Below the pieces are notes generated by a model, which did not search any database, was not told the DNA's origin, and saw only the letters and a program-made list of their open reading frames with translations. A DNA stretch of 64,000 bases, taken from positions 48,929,050 to 48,993,049 of the forward strand of contig OY292277.1 of assembly GCA_958496175.1 (NCBI GenBank), in the 5' to 3' direction. The stretch is from Sisyra terminalis (Eukaryota > Arthropoda > Insecta > Neuroptera > Sisyridae). Below are positions 46,672 to 59,079 of the stretch, in pieces (position 1 is the stretch's first letter; each line of letters opens with the position of its first letter). The position numbers were made by a program, and so were the translations under genes.

Positions 46672-48265
46672 TGTTTTGGTACAAATTTGAGGAAATATTT
46701 AGGTTGGAAGAGCAATTATTGCATTGAAGTTTTTGATTGATAGTTTATTGCACCAATAAGGCAAATGCAGTTGTGTTTAGTGACCGAAAATGCATTATTT
46801 CCAACAATTTCTCCAACCAAACGATAACATTGTAACTGCCCTATATTAACCTACTTTAGCATTTTACCAAAATCAAATTGATAAGTTATATATGAAATTC
46901 AATCAATATTAGATCAAGATTAAAAAATTTCTGAAATTTTAAGAGAATAAATTTTGTTTAAAAGTAAAATTTATGGTTTAAACGCTTGCAAATGATTCGA
47001 TATAAATCATTTTTACAATATTACATCCATTAGAAAAGAAAACATCTCATTTTTCAATCATATTATTCTGTTACTTTGACGTCGGTTGTAAAAATAAATC
47101 ATAGCTATTTAGGAAAATTCACGTATTGTACGTATGTACGTATATTTTTTTGGGGGAATCATTTTTTTTTCGGTGTTAATAATTTTGTTTAGGCTTGAAA
47201 TAAAAATTTATTGGCTCGTAATTAATTTGGATTTAAATCCACATAGTTTAGTGGTATAAGTTTGAAGAAGTTTGTGGAATTTTCGTTTAATTTATTTGAA
47301 AAAATTTGTGATATACATACCTGATTTATATCCGCAAGGAGTTAAGATGTGAATACCACAAAATATCACAAATTAAAAAAAATAATAATAAAACTGAACT
47401 AAAAGCCGATCGATTTGTACACACGTTTCCACACGTTTATTTTTAATTGTGTTTTTTAATTTTTTTCCATTTTTCAAGCGAAGTTTCTATTTAAGTCGAA
47501 AATAAATAAACACATACACATACACGCACATATTGTAACGTTAGCGTCGGAAAAAAACGTTGCGAAAAAGCACATATTTGAAACACGAATAAATTATAAT
47601 GGAAAAAAAAATGTTTTCATTATCGAAATAAAATGAGGTGGGCCGATTGATTTGCATATTATTCTTCGGATATGCTGGTGCTGTGCACTATATTACGTCA
47701 CTATAGTCATGACATAGGTGAAATTTACGCACAACAATATAGGAAAACGTAAGCTGCTCATTAGCAGTGACTGAGCCGTCATACCGTCGAACATTTGTCT
47801 ACAACTGTTTTTTCCACGCCACGACAACCAATAAAGTTTCAGGGCTGAGTATAGCACATGTGTCTTTAATTTCCCACAATCTTTAAATAGATAGAGAGAA
47901 AATCAGAGAACTAATACACAACATTGGATACTTGCGAACGACCAACAATCAGACGTGGGGATTTTTCTTTTACAACAAAATCGCACTTAAACGATGAAAA
48001 CTTTCATTTACATTACATACCAGTGTGATCTGGTGGCCATATTTTGATACCAATTCTATCGTCTGACCGAAAATAGAACACTTTTCCCATTGTTGCATCG
48101 ACTTTCAGTGGGGCAACAATGAAACTATGGCAATTTATTCGTATCTTTCATGTACAGAAATTTTATGTGTATGTTTTTTTCGGTCTGAATTTATTCTATT
48201 GTTAGCCACCGTCCTCATACCTCCAACTTTTAATTGCCAGGAATTTACAGGAACTGAGATAGTAT
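46665..48265. other. Single-copy AT-rich stretch with a possible conserved block
   Basis: No gene recognised. 47500-47830 is less AT-rich and holds TTGATTTGCATATTAT (an octamer-like POU site, about 47648) and TTACGTCACTATAG (CRE-like, about 47693). This could be a regulatory block, but these are short words and may be chance. Confidence 0.3.
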
Positions 48266-48997
48266 ACAATTCAGTTTATTCAATTTAACAATCAATTTTT
48301 AATTCACAGCATTTCGGACTTGTTTTGTAATAATATTGTTTTATTTAACCAGTTTGTTTATTTTTAGGGTTCCGTAACCGAATAATAAAGCAGAATTTTT
48401 ATGAATTCAAAGTCGCATTATCCCGAGACTTCTGGCACTATACAAAAAAACGGGAAGAGTACGATTTCCGTGGCGCCACAATTTGATGCATTTTGGTAAA
48501 ATAAGGCGAACATAAAGAATAAATTTTATATACCATATATATATTGCTTAGTTTTCAAGGTATCTCGCTTAGTTAATGAAATATCAATACTTAAAAATTA
48601 AAAAAAATTTTTTTTTTCACTTTTTTAGATGTATTTAGCTGGATTTTCATGAAAAAAAGAAGGTAAATCCTTACAACTGTAGCTCCACCAAATATTTTTT
48701 GAGCTTTAAAAAGTATAAACAAGGGGTTCATAGTATAAATAGTATAAACAATTCAGTTTATTCAATTTAACAATTTCTAATTCACAGAGTTTCGGTCTTC
48801 TTTTGTAATAATATTGTTTTATTTTACCAGTTTGTTTATTTTTTTTAGGGTTCTGTAACCGAATAGTAAAGCAGAATTTTCATGAATTCAAAGTCGTACT
48901 TTTCCGAGACTCCTGACACTGTACAGAAAATGGGGAGAGTACGATTTTCGTGGCGCCATAATTTGATGTATTTTGGTAAAATAAGGCGAACATAAAG

Positions 48998-49101
<104 letters not shown>

Positions 49102-49908
49102 TAGAGTGATTTTTTTTTTACTTTTTTTTTGGCCCCATCGTGAAATTTTGTTGGAAATACCAAAAAAAAAAATTTCTGAAAGTTTGAGTCCTTAATATTA
49201 ATTTTAAGTCCTCGACCAAGACGTGTAAGGATTTCCCATTGAAAATACACGGAAACTCTGATTTTTAATTTTTAAATTTCTATATCTCAGCGGCATTACA
49301 TGGGATCGCTTTTACCGAAGATGTTTTTTTCTCAGAATTAAGCGCTCTACAAAAGTGCCCATTGCGACAAAGTCGTAACTCACACCGGTGAGGTAGTACG
49401 GGCCACTGAACCTGATTTATCCATAAAATTCGCGTTTTTTTTGCATTTATCTCGTAAATAACAAGAGCTACGGAAAAATTATAAATGAAAAACTTGTAGA
49501 GAATTTGATTTCCTACAAAAAAGTTCCTGTAGACCAAATCGCGAAGATCAATATTAAACGAGATATTAATCCTTGAATTTTATGGAAAAATCAGGTTCAG
49601 TGGCCCGTACTACCTCACCGGTGTGAGTTACGACTTTGTCGCAATGGGCACTTTTGTAGAGCGTTTAATTCTGAGAAAAAACCATCTTCGGTAAAAGCGA
49701 TCTCATGAAATGCCGCTGAGATATAGAAATTTAAAAATAAAAAATCAGAGTTTCCGTGTATTTTCAATGGGAAATCTTTACACGTCTTGGTCGAGGACTT
49801 AAAATTAATATTAAGGGCGCAAACTTTCAGGGAATTTTTTTTTTTGGTATTTCCAAAAAAATTTCACGATGGGACCAAAAAAAGTCAAAAAAAAAATCAC
49901 CCTAATAT
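49102..49908. mobile_element. Long-hairpin element inserted in a TA array
   Basis: The arms 49102-49500 and about 49545-49908 are inverted copies; ends TAGAGTGATTTTTTTTT and TAGGGTGATTTTTTTTT. Landmarks are TTTGAGTCCTTAATATTAAT at 49193, TCTACAAAAGTG at 49346 and CCTACAAAAAAG at 49512. The last of these lies in the central part. TA-rich arrays on both sides suit insertion at TA, the Tc1/mariner target. The frame 49280-49537 minus lies in an arm and is not a gene. Confidence 0.85.
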
Positions 49909-50020
49909 ATATATATAAAATATATAATATATAATATATAATATATAATATATAATATATAATATATAATATATAATATATAATATATAATATATAATAT
50001 ATAATATATAATATATAATA

Positions 50021-50060
<40 letters not shown>

Positions 50061-50062
50061 AG
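49908..50062. repeat. AATATAT heptamer and (TA)n array, right side
   Basis: About 110 bases of AATATAT heptamers (49915-50025) followed by TA dinucleotides. The open frame 49902-50126 minus, with its I/Y alternation, is only a translation of this array. Confidence 0.9.
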
Positions 50063-50284
50063 AATAAACAGAATTGTTTATACTATTTATACTATGAACC
50101 CCTTGTTTATACTTTTTAAAGCTCAAAAAATATTTGGTGGAGCTACAGTTGTAAGGACTACAGTTTACTTTTTTTTTAATAAAATCCTGCTAAATACATC
50201 TAAAAAAGTGAAAAAAAAATACTTTTTAAATTTTTAAGTACCAATCGATATTTCATAAACTAAGCGAGATACCTTGAAAACTAA

Positions 50285-50333
50285 GCAATATATATATATA
50301 TATATATGTATATATATTGCTTAGTTTTCAAGG

Positions 50334-50368
<35 letters not shown>
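50285..50368. repeat. TA arrays at the centre of a palindrome
   Basis: Two TA arrays (50288-50320 and 50335-50367) are separated by a TTGCTTAGTTTTCAAGG copy and bordered by inverted copies of the 480 bp unit end. This forms a palindrome of ~230 bp arms centred near 50330. Confidence 0.8.
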
Positions 50369-50369
<1 letters not shown>

Positions 50370-51192
50370 CTTAGTTTTCAAGGTATCTCGCTTAGTTTAT
50401 GAAATATCGATTGGTACTTAAAAATTTAAAAAGTATTTTTTTTTCACTTTTTTAGATGTATTTAGCAGGATTTTATTAAAAAAAAAGTAAACTGTAGTCC
50501 TTACAACTGTAGCTCCACCAAATATTTTTTGAGCTTTAAAAAGTATAAACAAGGGGTTCATAGTATAAATAGTATAAACAATTCTGTTTATTCAATTTAA
50601 CAATCAATTTTTAATTCACAGCATTTCGGACTTGTTTTGTAATAATATTGTTTTATTTAACCAGTTTGTTTATTTTTAGGGTTCCGTAACCGAATAATAA
50701 AGCAGAATTTTCATGAATTCAAAGTCGTATTTTCCCGAGAATACTGGCACTATACAGAAAATGAGGAGAGTACGATTTTCGTGGCGCTACAATTTGATGC
50801 ATTTTGGTAAAATAAGGCGAACAAGAAGAATAAAATTTTTTAATATATTGCTTAGTTTTCGAAGTATCGATACTAAAAAATTTTAATTTCGACTTTACTT
50901 ATACGATAGGTTGCGCTTCGTACTACCTATCTAATAAAGATGTGCACAAATAATGCAAAAATAATTGCAAGCACTAAAAAAAAAAAAAACTATTTTTTCG
51001 TAAATGGACAAAAAAAATATTTAAAAATAACCACCGATTAAGTAGCACATGCAATTCTGTGTTTGCAAAGCCCACAAAAGTAATGAAAAACAATAAGATA
51101 GCGGAACTTACTTCAGAATGGTGGATAAATAGTCCCAAATGACCGAATGTTTTTGTTGAATAATCGCTTTAAAATTTTATTAATTCAATAAA

Positions 51193-52273
51193 GGACATAG
51201 GACGATAAGTATAGTGAATCGGCCCCAGAAGGGTATTTGGTTGATAATTTCAGGGTATGTTGGTACTATTAAGATACATTGATTCGGCAAGTTTCAGATC
51301 CCTATGTATTACCGTTTCTTGAAAAATCGAAAAAAGCTGGAAGTCAGAAATAAAACATTTTCTCAGAAACTTGTGAATCGATTTATTTGAATTTTGGATT
51401 TGTTTTAGGGACTGATGGTAACTTCTAGAAAAAAAAATAAGAGCTTTATCGGTTTATAAGATTTTTGAAAGAAGAGAGCTTTTAATTTTAATTTTTCACC
51501 ATGATACAATTTTGGTACAATTACGAAATTATTTTCTTCGAACTCCCCATCCAATTTTCTTAAAAGTTATGAGTCTTTTAAATTTTAAAAAACGCTACGC
51601 CGTATTGAAAAAAATTAAAAACCGAATTTTTTACCCAAAAATCCATTTAAACAGAAATAGAGCTTACTCAATTACTATACGAGTGCAAATAACAGAAAAT
51701 ATTAAAAACAATAATATGAAAACAGTAGTTTTCTATTAAATGAATTCAATCATTAATATGAAAATTATTTGGTCCTATTATGATTAAGTCAGTATCAAGT
51801 GTTATCTAAATCATTAATGGATTTTTGGGTAAAAAATTCAGTTTTTAATTTTTTTCAATACGGCGTAGCGTTTTTTAAAATTTAAAAGACTCATAACTTT
51901 AAAGAAAATTGGATGGGGAATTCGAAAAAAATAGTTTCGTAGTTGTACCAAAATTGTATCATGGTTAAAAATTCGAATTAAAAGAAACAGCTCTTTTTTT
52001 CAAAGATTTTATAAACCGATAAAGCTCTTAATTTTTTTTCTAAAAGCTACCATCAGCCTCAATAACATATCCAAAATTCAAATAAATCGATTCTCAAGTT
52101 TCTGAGAAGTTTTTTTTTTCTGATTTCCAGCTTTTTTCGATTTTTGAAGAAACGATAATACATAGGGATCTGAAACTTGCCGAATCAATGTATCTTATAG
52201 TACCAACATACCCTGAAATTATGAACCAAATACCCGCCTGGGGCCGATTCACTATACTTATCGTGCTATATCT
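51193..52273. mobile_element. Long-hairpin element of the GAATCGGCCCC family, copy 2
   Basis: Arms 51193-51655 and about 51810-52273 are inverted copies of each other and match the arms of 38515-39982. The centre (51655-51810) equals the centre of copy 1 in reverse orientation but lacks the solo LTR, giving the empty site for it. Small frames in the arms are not coding. Confidence 0.8.
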
Positions 52274-52279
52274 TTAGGA

Positions 52280-54600
52280 AAATTAAAATAATTTTTATTT
52301 TCATGTTTGTCTTAGTTCAACCTAGGGGTTGATTTACCAGCCGGCTGACTAGGTTGAACCTAGGTGGCAAATTTGGGCTTAAAATTTGCCAATCACATAA
52401 AAAGTTGATGTAATAACGGCGATTTGATTGCTAGAATAAACGTTATTAATATGATTGCAAAATAAGGTATCAAATTTCAGAGGTCGGCAAAAAAGGCGGC
52501 AAAAATTAAGTAGCCTTCTGGTCACAAATTATTAAATATACTTCTGGTTTGGTCAGTTTTACCAAAATACATCATTAAATAACAATGCCACAGAAATTCT
52601 ACTAAAACAGTGATTTCTAGATTTCCCTAAAATGCTCCTTCCTAAAACATTACAGGATTACAGGTCCATTTTATAGGACAGAGAATCGTGGAGTTTTCCA
52701 AGTCAACAGAACTGTAAGTGTTTGTAAACATTTTTTGTAGTAGTCAAGAAGTTGATAATTAACAATTCTCTAGAATGGATGGATTTAATTAAGTCTTTAT
52801 TTAAATCTACATGATTCAAAGTATATTTGAGAACTCCTGTACTTTTACGAAGGTCAGTATTTGGCTAATCATGTACATTACAATATTTGTACTACCTATA
52901 CATTTTTTTTATGTTAGACAGATGTAAAATGAGGAAAATTTTCGAAAGACACCCAGGAGAAAAGGATGTAAAAATCCCAAAGAATATTAACATATTAACG
53001 CGTTAAAAGGCGACCAAAACTATCAATATTGCTTTACTAGCCGATACCTGCTACTTCATTTGCGTTGCTTACAAAAATTTGTACAATGCTTCCCATTTTA
53101 ATTAAGAAAATTTGCCAGTCAGTTTATGAAGTTTATGATGTCAGTGAATACGTATTCTTTGTCCAAAATATTCAAATATTTTGATCCAAAGTTCAAACAA
53201 TAAAACAAGATGTTAATGTTGTGGAAGTGTTATTACTGATAGTCTGCAATTGCATTTGCAAAATATGCACAAACACGTCACAACAATTTTTTGGTGCAAA
53301 TTTAAATGGGAAATTTCGCAATTACTCCAATGCCCACGTGTTTCTATCTACTTGAATGTTTTAATCAATAAATCATGACAATGAATGTCATCGATATGTC
53401 GGAAGTGCCAAAAAATATCGATCTCTGTTTACAATAAATTCCAAAAGATGTTGAGCAAGATTAATGAAAGATACAAAAATTTGAGCTTTTTGTTTAAGGA
53501 AAAAATCTTTATTAAAATTTCTTGTATAAATGAATTGAGATTCTATAAAACAATTTTCTTTATAAGACATGGTCTGTATAAATATTGACAACAATTAGCG
53601 TAAAATGTAAAATATCGCCCAGAACTATTGATGTTTTGTCAATCTTCTAAGCTTTTAACACTTAAAACTAAAAGCTTACAAGATAAGATCTTTCGGAATA
53701 CTTCTTAAATTTAAAAACGTATTTAATTTCTCAAATTGACACAATTTAACGCTATTCTGTAAAACTATTTTTTTAAGAGCTTTTAAGCATTTACTAGAAA
53801 ATCTAATCCTTAGTTCCAATTGCAATCTTATTATTTTGGAGTCTCATGAATTTTTTAAGCCACCCAAACCTAAAACTTAATTAAGTATATGTAATTTTTG
53901 TTTGATTTCTTTCGAAACCAGTTTAAAAACTGTTAAACCATCTTTATTCCTTACTTCCTACTTTAAATATCTTTCACCCTTATGTTTTACCAGTCTTACC
54001 CTTTTATATAGCTTTGAAGTCGTTCCAATCTGTTGTTCCTCATAAAGGAATTGATTTTTTTTTTGTTTTGATCCCAACAATTATGCACCCTCTATCTTTA
54101 CCCTTGTCTGTGGAAAATGAATGCACTCGCATGGATGAACGATCGAAAATTATACTCTTTGAAAATATCACCCTTAAATTTTACAAACAAATGAAAACAA
54201 AGTTGAAGAAAGAGTGTATCTGGAATTAATGAAAATTTGTACTTGGTAATTAATTCGATTAAATCCATTTATCATTTTTAATTCAACTAATTTCAAACAA
54301 TTAAAATGATTAAGGGTTAAGTTTTTTTTTCGAAAGCTCGGCTTATTTTTTTGTGGGGATTGAATACTTTACCTCCTCTTTACCTATGAAATATTGTGAC
54401 TTCTGTCAGCCCTGTGGGAGATAAACTACCCCAAACTGAGTACTATTTTTTATTAAACCAATATAATAATAGGGAAATGTTTTAATTATTGAAAAGTAAC
54501 TGATTAAAGATTGTAAACACATTCGTGGGAGTGAAAACCGAAAATAATCACTAGACATAAGATATATAAAAATGCCAAAATATGCATGCAACTATGCACT
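52280..54600. other. AT-rich stretch, no gene seen
   Basis: A small inverted word AGTTCAACCTAGG / AGGTTGAACCTAGG at 52315-52372 may be an old MITE remnant. A 71-residue frame at 54014-54229 (MKSFQSVVPHKGIDFFFV...) shows no known domain. Nothing else recognised. Confidence 0.35.
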
Positions 54601-55735
54601 AAAAAAGGGAGAAATATGCATAATATGCACAATCAAAAACCATTTATTATTAGAATTTACGTTTATTTTCTCATTACATTTATCTTAATATTTATAATTC
54701 TTCTGCCTACTTATGTACAGTACTGAACTTCTCCTAAGCCGCCAGACCAATTCTCCAAAAATTTTCTGTATGTATTTAAATGGGAACTTGGATGGTTTAG
54801 ATCCATAATTGGGCCATATCGATAGAAAATGGTGAAAAGCTGAAAACGAACTTTCGACGTCTACTTACGTTACCGGACTAAATTTGAAATTTGGTAGAAT
54901 TTTCGGAGATCTCTTCAGAAGTGCCATTGAAAAATGCATCAATTTTCTCTACTCCTTCAGGACGGGAATTTTTATACAAAACTGCATTTAATTTGAAGGG
55001 CAAAATATACATAAAATATGCACAATCAAAAACCATTTATTATTAGAATTTACGTTTATTTTCAAATTATATTTATCTTAATATATATAATTCTTCAGTA
55101 CTTATGTACAGTACTGAACTTCTTCTAAGCCGCCAGACTTAGTCTCCAAAAATTTTCTGTGTATATTTGAGTACAAACTTGGATGATTTAGATCCACAAT
55201 TGGACCATATAGATAAAAAAGATGAAAAGTTGAAAATGAACTTTCGACATCAACTTACGTTACCGGACAGAATTTAAAATTTGGCGGAATTTTTGGAGAT
55301 CTCTTCAGAAGTGCCATTGATAAATACATCAATTTTCTTTATTGCTTCAAAACCGGGTTTTTTAAACAAAACTGCATTTAATTCGCCACGAACCTATTGT
55401 GATAGTTAACTCAAAAAGGCGTTATTTTGTTTAATATTCTTCAGAAATTTTCAATGTGTATTTGGATGGGATCCTGGATGATTTAGATCCACAATTGGGC
55501 CATATAGGTGAAAAAAGTGAAATGCTGAAAATCATCTTTCGACGTCAACTTACGTTACCGAAAAGAATTTGAAATTTAGTGGAATCTTCGGAAATCTTTT
55601 CAGAAGTCCCATTGATAAATGCGTCAATTTTCTATATTCCTTCTGGACTGGGGCTTTTATACAAAACTGCATTTAATTTGCCTCGAACCCATTACGATGG
55701 TTAACTCGAAAGGGCGTTATTCTGTTTAATCATTT
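54595..55735. repeat. Three direct repeats of the transposase 3' region
   Basis: ATATGCACAATCAAAAACCA occurs at about 54624 and 55017, giving a ~395-410 base period. CCAAAAATTTTCTGT / CAGAAATTTTCAATG, GATTTAGATCCACAATTG and CTTACGTTACCG occur in all three units (about 54760, 55150, 55445). The third unit lacks the first ~120 bases. Direct duplication of the end of a dead transposon. Confidence 0.7.
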
Positions 55736-56200
55736 TTTCGAATATTTCCATGCACTTGTACAGAAGAATGTTTCTAGTTTCTCAATTGCATCGAGTATAA
55801 TGCTGAAATGTATTGCATTAAAAGCAATATTTTTTTTTGATTGAAAGATCCTCAAATGCCAGCTGGCTTGAATTGATTGCAATGATGTCTGATTTTTCAA
55901 ATTTTCCAACTACTTCTTTTATGGCTTCAAAATATTCCGCATAAAACAATAAAGCTTTCTATCAAGTACCCCACCGTGTTTAAAATTAATTCTGGGAATA
56001 TTGTTACGTTTTTTAGTTGGTCTTTATATGCTTATAGTCGCCATAGTGCTTTTAAAAGCACTTTTTTTCGTAGAAGAAATCAATTTATTGACTATTCTGA
56101 ACTCGATTTGGATCATTTCTACAACTCAAAGTAATCCGTGGGCTAGACAGGGGATGCAATATATTGGGTGCAATACTTTCAGAGCTTGACGCAAGATGGA
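54600..56200 (-). pseudogene. hAT-like transposase remnant with repeated 3' end
   Basis: On the minus strand from 56195: 'ALKVLHPIYCIPCLAHGLL', a stop, 'VVEMIQIEFRIVNKLISSTK', 'PRINFK', then in the next frame 'RWGT' and 'KALLFYAEYFEAIKEVVGKF' (about 55975-55915) and 'SDIIAINSSQLAFEDL'. Further on are 'VRGKLNAVLYKSP' and 'KIDAFINGTSEKISEDSTKF'. This follows a hAT-like transposase group widespread in insects: a '(C)AHGL...E' block, 'TRWGTW...YY.E...IK', then 'KFNAVL...NPG'. The last part and its 3' flank are present three times (see the repeat entry). There are many stops and frameshifts, so it is a dead element. I could not place terminal repeats. Confidence 0.65.
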
Positions 56201-56204
56201 CGTG

Positions 56205-57130
56205 TTGATGGCATAAAATGGCACATGAAATAAACATTGTCAATGAAAAAGTACCAAAATGTGCAATAACGCTATAAAAATAGAATTATATACAATTGCA
56301 TATGTAAACATGTAAATGTATATAATCCGATGTATAGTAATAATCAATATTTCAAATTTGAACTAAATGATTGTTGCCATTTCGGTTTCACTGAATTGAC
56401 AATTTTTGCCATTTGTCAATTGTGTAGAGTTACTGATACCTAATATAGTCGGAAAAGTTTTTGAAACTTTAATTCTTTATATGAGCATCAAGTCGTTGCA
56501 AAATTTACAAGTCCTTATTAAGGTATTATTTTAAACATTTGTACTGTATATTCTTTTGAAAATTATCTGTTACAACAATCAATATTTGAAAACGAAAACC
56601 AAAAAAAACTATTATTGTACTGTTGGCGTTTGTTAACTTAAAAGTGATTTAATCTTAACAATTAATATGTAATTAATATTTTGTACAACCAAAGAAGTAT
56701 CCATAACTTAACATTGAGTTTGTGTTATTATTTTAATTACTTTTTATACTCTTTAAAATAAATTTTCGACTAGTTTGAATCAAATCTTGAAGGTTAACAA
56801 TTACGTTATCAATTATGGTTAAATAATGAAAATGCAAGTAGTAATGTGGTGGGTTTAAAACGCGTTTTGTTTACAATTTTCTCTTATAAAAGAATCCCAT
56901 GAATTTCAAGGATCAGCTTATAAAGTAGGAAAACATTTTTGGCGTTCTTTCCAAACAAATTTTTGACAACAAAATTCCTATCAAAATTGAGAATAGCAAG
57001 AAAACTTATTTCTAGATTTTTATGAGATTTGATACCATAATTATTCATAGCACAGTAAACTCAACTTTCTTTTTATACAAAGACCGAGGATTAAAAAAAA
57101 TTGTTTTGATTTTTAATTTAATTATAGTTA
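56205..57130. other. AT-rich stretch, no gene seen
   Basis: The first ~100 bases may continue the transposase remnant. After that nothing is recognised. Confidence 0.4.
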
Positions 57131-57134
57131 ACTA

Positions 57135-57772
57135 CAGAGGTGTGAAAATTATTAGACTCCAAACATTTCAAGAGAAAAAAAACACATTTTTGTTTTTAAA
57201 TATCATAAATTTAAAAATTACAATAATTTCACTCATCTAATATTTTGTGTGGTACCCTTTATGGTTTATAATTTTTTTTTTTCATCCTGGCATGCTCTAT
57301 ACTATTTTTTTCATTTATATGTTATAATGATACCAAATCTCAATGAATTCGGTAATCAGATCCACTCATGTTGTAATAGTTAATTTTTTTTAGCTTTTTC
57401 TTCACAATGGCCCAACAATTTTCTATGGAATCAGCATCAGGACTATTTCCTGGCCAAGAAGGTACATTAATGTTAGAAATTTTAAGGAAATCCATAATTT
57501 TTTTGGGCTTTATGGCAAGGAGCTCCATCTTGCATAAAGGTAAAATTTTCTTCCGGAAACCACTCTTTAGTTTGAGGTAATAACCTCGTTTCCAAGACTT
57601 GTATGTATTGGTCTTGTTTCATAGTACCTTCCACAATGTATATCCTACTGGTACCCTTCGGTGATATGGATCTCCAAACCATAACTGATGTTGGATGTTT
57701 TATAATCTAGGCGATACATTGCTGGAAGAAAGTAAAAATCTTCTTTTGAGTCTAATAATTTTCACACCTCTG
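57135..57772 (-). mobile_element. Deleted Tc1-type transposon with 25 bp TIRs
   Basis: The terminal repeat starts CAGAGGTGTGAAAATTATTA and runs 25 bases. Both ends match perfectly, with TA at each border (57133-57134 and 57773-57774), the Tc1/mariner target duplication. At 638 bp it is under half the usual length: the DNA-binding part and first catalytic aspartate are missing. Confidence 0.9.
57340..57685 (-). pseudogene. Tc1-type transposase, C-terminal part with frameshift
   Basis: Minus-strand frame 57482-57682 reads 'MVWRSISPKGTSRIYIVEG', 'QYIQVLETRLLP' and 'FTFMQDGAPCH' with the second catalytic aspartate. A frameshift near 57500 moves to the frame holding 'NVPSWPGNSPDADSIENCW', whose glutamate in IEN is the third catalytic residue. 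About 34-35 residues separate D and E, as in DD34E Tc1 transposases. The first aspartate and the helix-turn-helix domain are absent, so it cannot be active. Confidence 0.9.
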
Positions 57773-57887
57773 TACTTGATATAATCATATATATAAATTG
57801 GCTATCTTGCCGTGCGTCCGTGCAGAATGGGCTATGCACATGCGCTCTGTTATCCCCACTTACTTATTCAAAACGTTGGTAGAGGTC

Positions 57888-58041
57888 AAGGTTTATAAAT
57901 TACACAGGTTGCCCCATTAGAAAAAAAAAATGACGTCATACGAAGAATTTTGAAATTTGAATCAGTCTGAAGATATGTACGAATTTCTTCTGGATACGTC
58001 ACGTGGCGCATGAGGCCACCTGTGTATTTTATAAACCTTGG
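57888..58041. mobile_element. Short MITE, copy 2 of TACACAGGT family
   Basis: Ends CAAGGTTTATAAATTACACA and CAAGGTTTATAAAATACACA (right end as reverse complement) form 26 bp inverted repeats. The core equals that of 18455-18614 in opposite orientation. The minus-strand frame at 57886-58119 spans it and is not a gene. Confidence 0.8.
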
Positions 58042-58641
58042 GTAGGGGTACTCACTCACTAATGTATTTATTTGTGAATGCGTATTTCGGATTTCAGGTT
58101 TACAGTATGTGAAAGCCAAAAAACATAATGCTCACTTATAAACTTAACTTAACCTTTTCAGATATATCTATTGTACTTATCAGAGTTTAAATTTTTAAGC
58201 AGACCCTAAGTTTTTGTTTCTAATAATAAATTAACTTTGTTTTATATTAAGCAGTAATAACGTTTCGCTTTTAACGGACTTTGATTGATTATTAAATTTG
58301 AAATTTCGATTGTTTATTAAACGTTATCCCTTACAAACTTTGCTATTGTTTTTCACTCTTTTAGGGGAGAAATTTTCAAAAACCCTTTCTTATTATATAT
58401 TTGTATCGTATAAGGAAAACACTTTCCAAATTTCATCGACACAAATGTGCACTTATATTTGACAATACAATGTAAAACGAAAAAAAATAATGACCTTCTT
58501 TATGTTAGTTAAAATGACTAAAAAGCTATTCGATTTCGGACATTTGGACGTTGTACATACAAAATTGTTGGAAATAGATGGAAAGCGTGAAATGAAATAC
58601 GAATATTTTATGTATTTTCAATAATTAGTTTACAAATTGGG

Positions 58642-58862
58642 CTCAAGTATACTTTAACACATCCACAATCTGGCAATGTTGCGTTGTCGATTTTGTTTTT
58701 AATTTAATTCGCTATTAAATCGGCCCATATTGAAAATATAGCCACAAAAGAGAGAATTTTACCATATTAGAATTGAATTAACAAAAATATCGCGAATTAA
58801 ATTAAAAATAAAGTCGAAAATTAAACGTTGCCAGATTTTGGGTGTGCTTAAGTACACTTGAG
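58642..58862. mobile_element. MITE with ~70 bp inverted ends
   Basis: The left end is CTCAAGTATACTTTAACACA and the right end (reverse complement) CTCAAGTGTACTTAAGCACA. Both continue with AAATCTGGCAA-type and TTTTTAATTTAATTCGC segments, so the arms pair for about 70 bases around an 80 bp centre. No coding part. Superfamily unknown. Confidence 0.7.
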
Positions 58863-59079
58863 TCAAACCTTTAGTTGCGAATGCAACGGGCAACTACTAG
58901 TTGTATATAAAAGAACACACAAAAACTAGTACTTTTTTTGGCCACCAGACGTCGTGACCAAAGTGATGAGTTCCCAGTTTTCTTCATAAAATGTTTGGTT
59001 AGTAACCCAAGTCTTAATTTACGATTGTTACAGTTCAATTATTACTTGATTAAGATTTTTTTCGAGTGATAAAATAAAA

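Larger units (their letters stand above)
57785..58900 (+). mobile_element. Possible Helitron of a second family, with two MITEs inside
   Basis: The right end has a perfect hairpin GTTGCGAATGCAAC (58874-58887) followed by GGGCAACTACTAG then T: hairpin plus CTAG as in a Helitron 3' end. A suitable 5' end is TCATATATATAAATTGGC after an A (57785). The middle (58250-58390) matches the old repeat at 4140-4290. The MITEs at 57888-58041 and 58642-58862 would be later insertions. The 5' end is the weakest part of the call. Confidence 0.45.

Noticed and set aside
49902..50126. A 74-residue I/Y-rich membrane-like protein
   Set aside because: It is the translation of the AATATAT heptamer and TA array.
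57022..57240. A 72-residue plus frame next to the Tc1 element
   Set aside because: It runs through the Tc1 terminal repeat and shows no domain.
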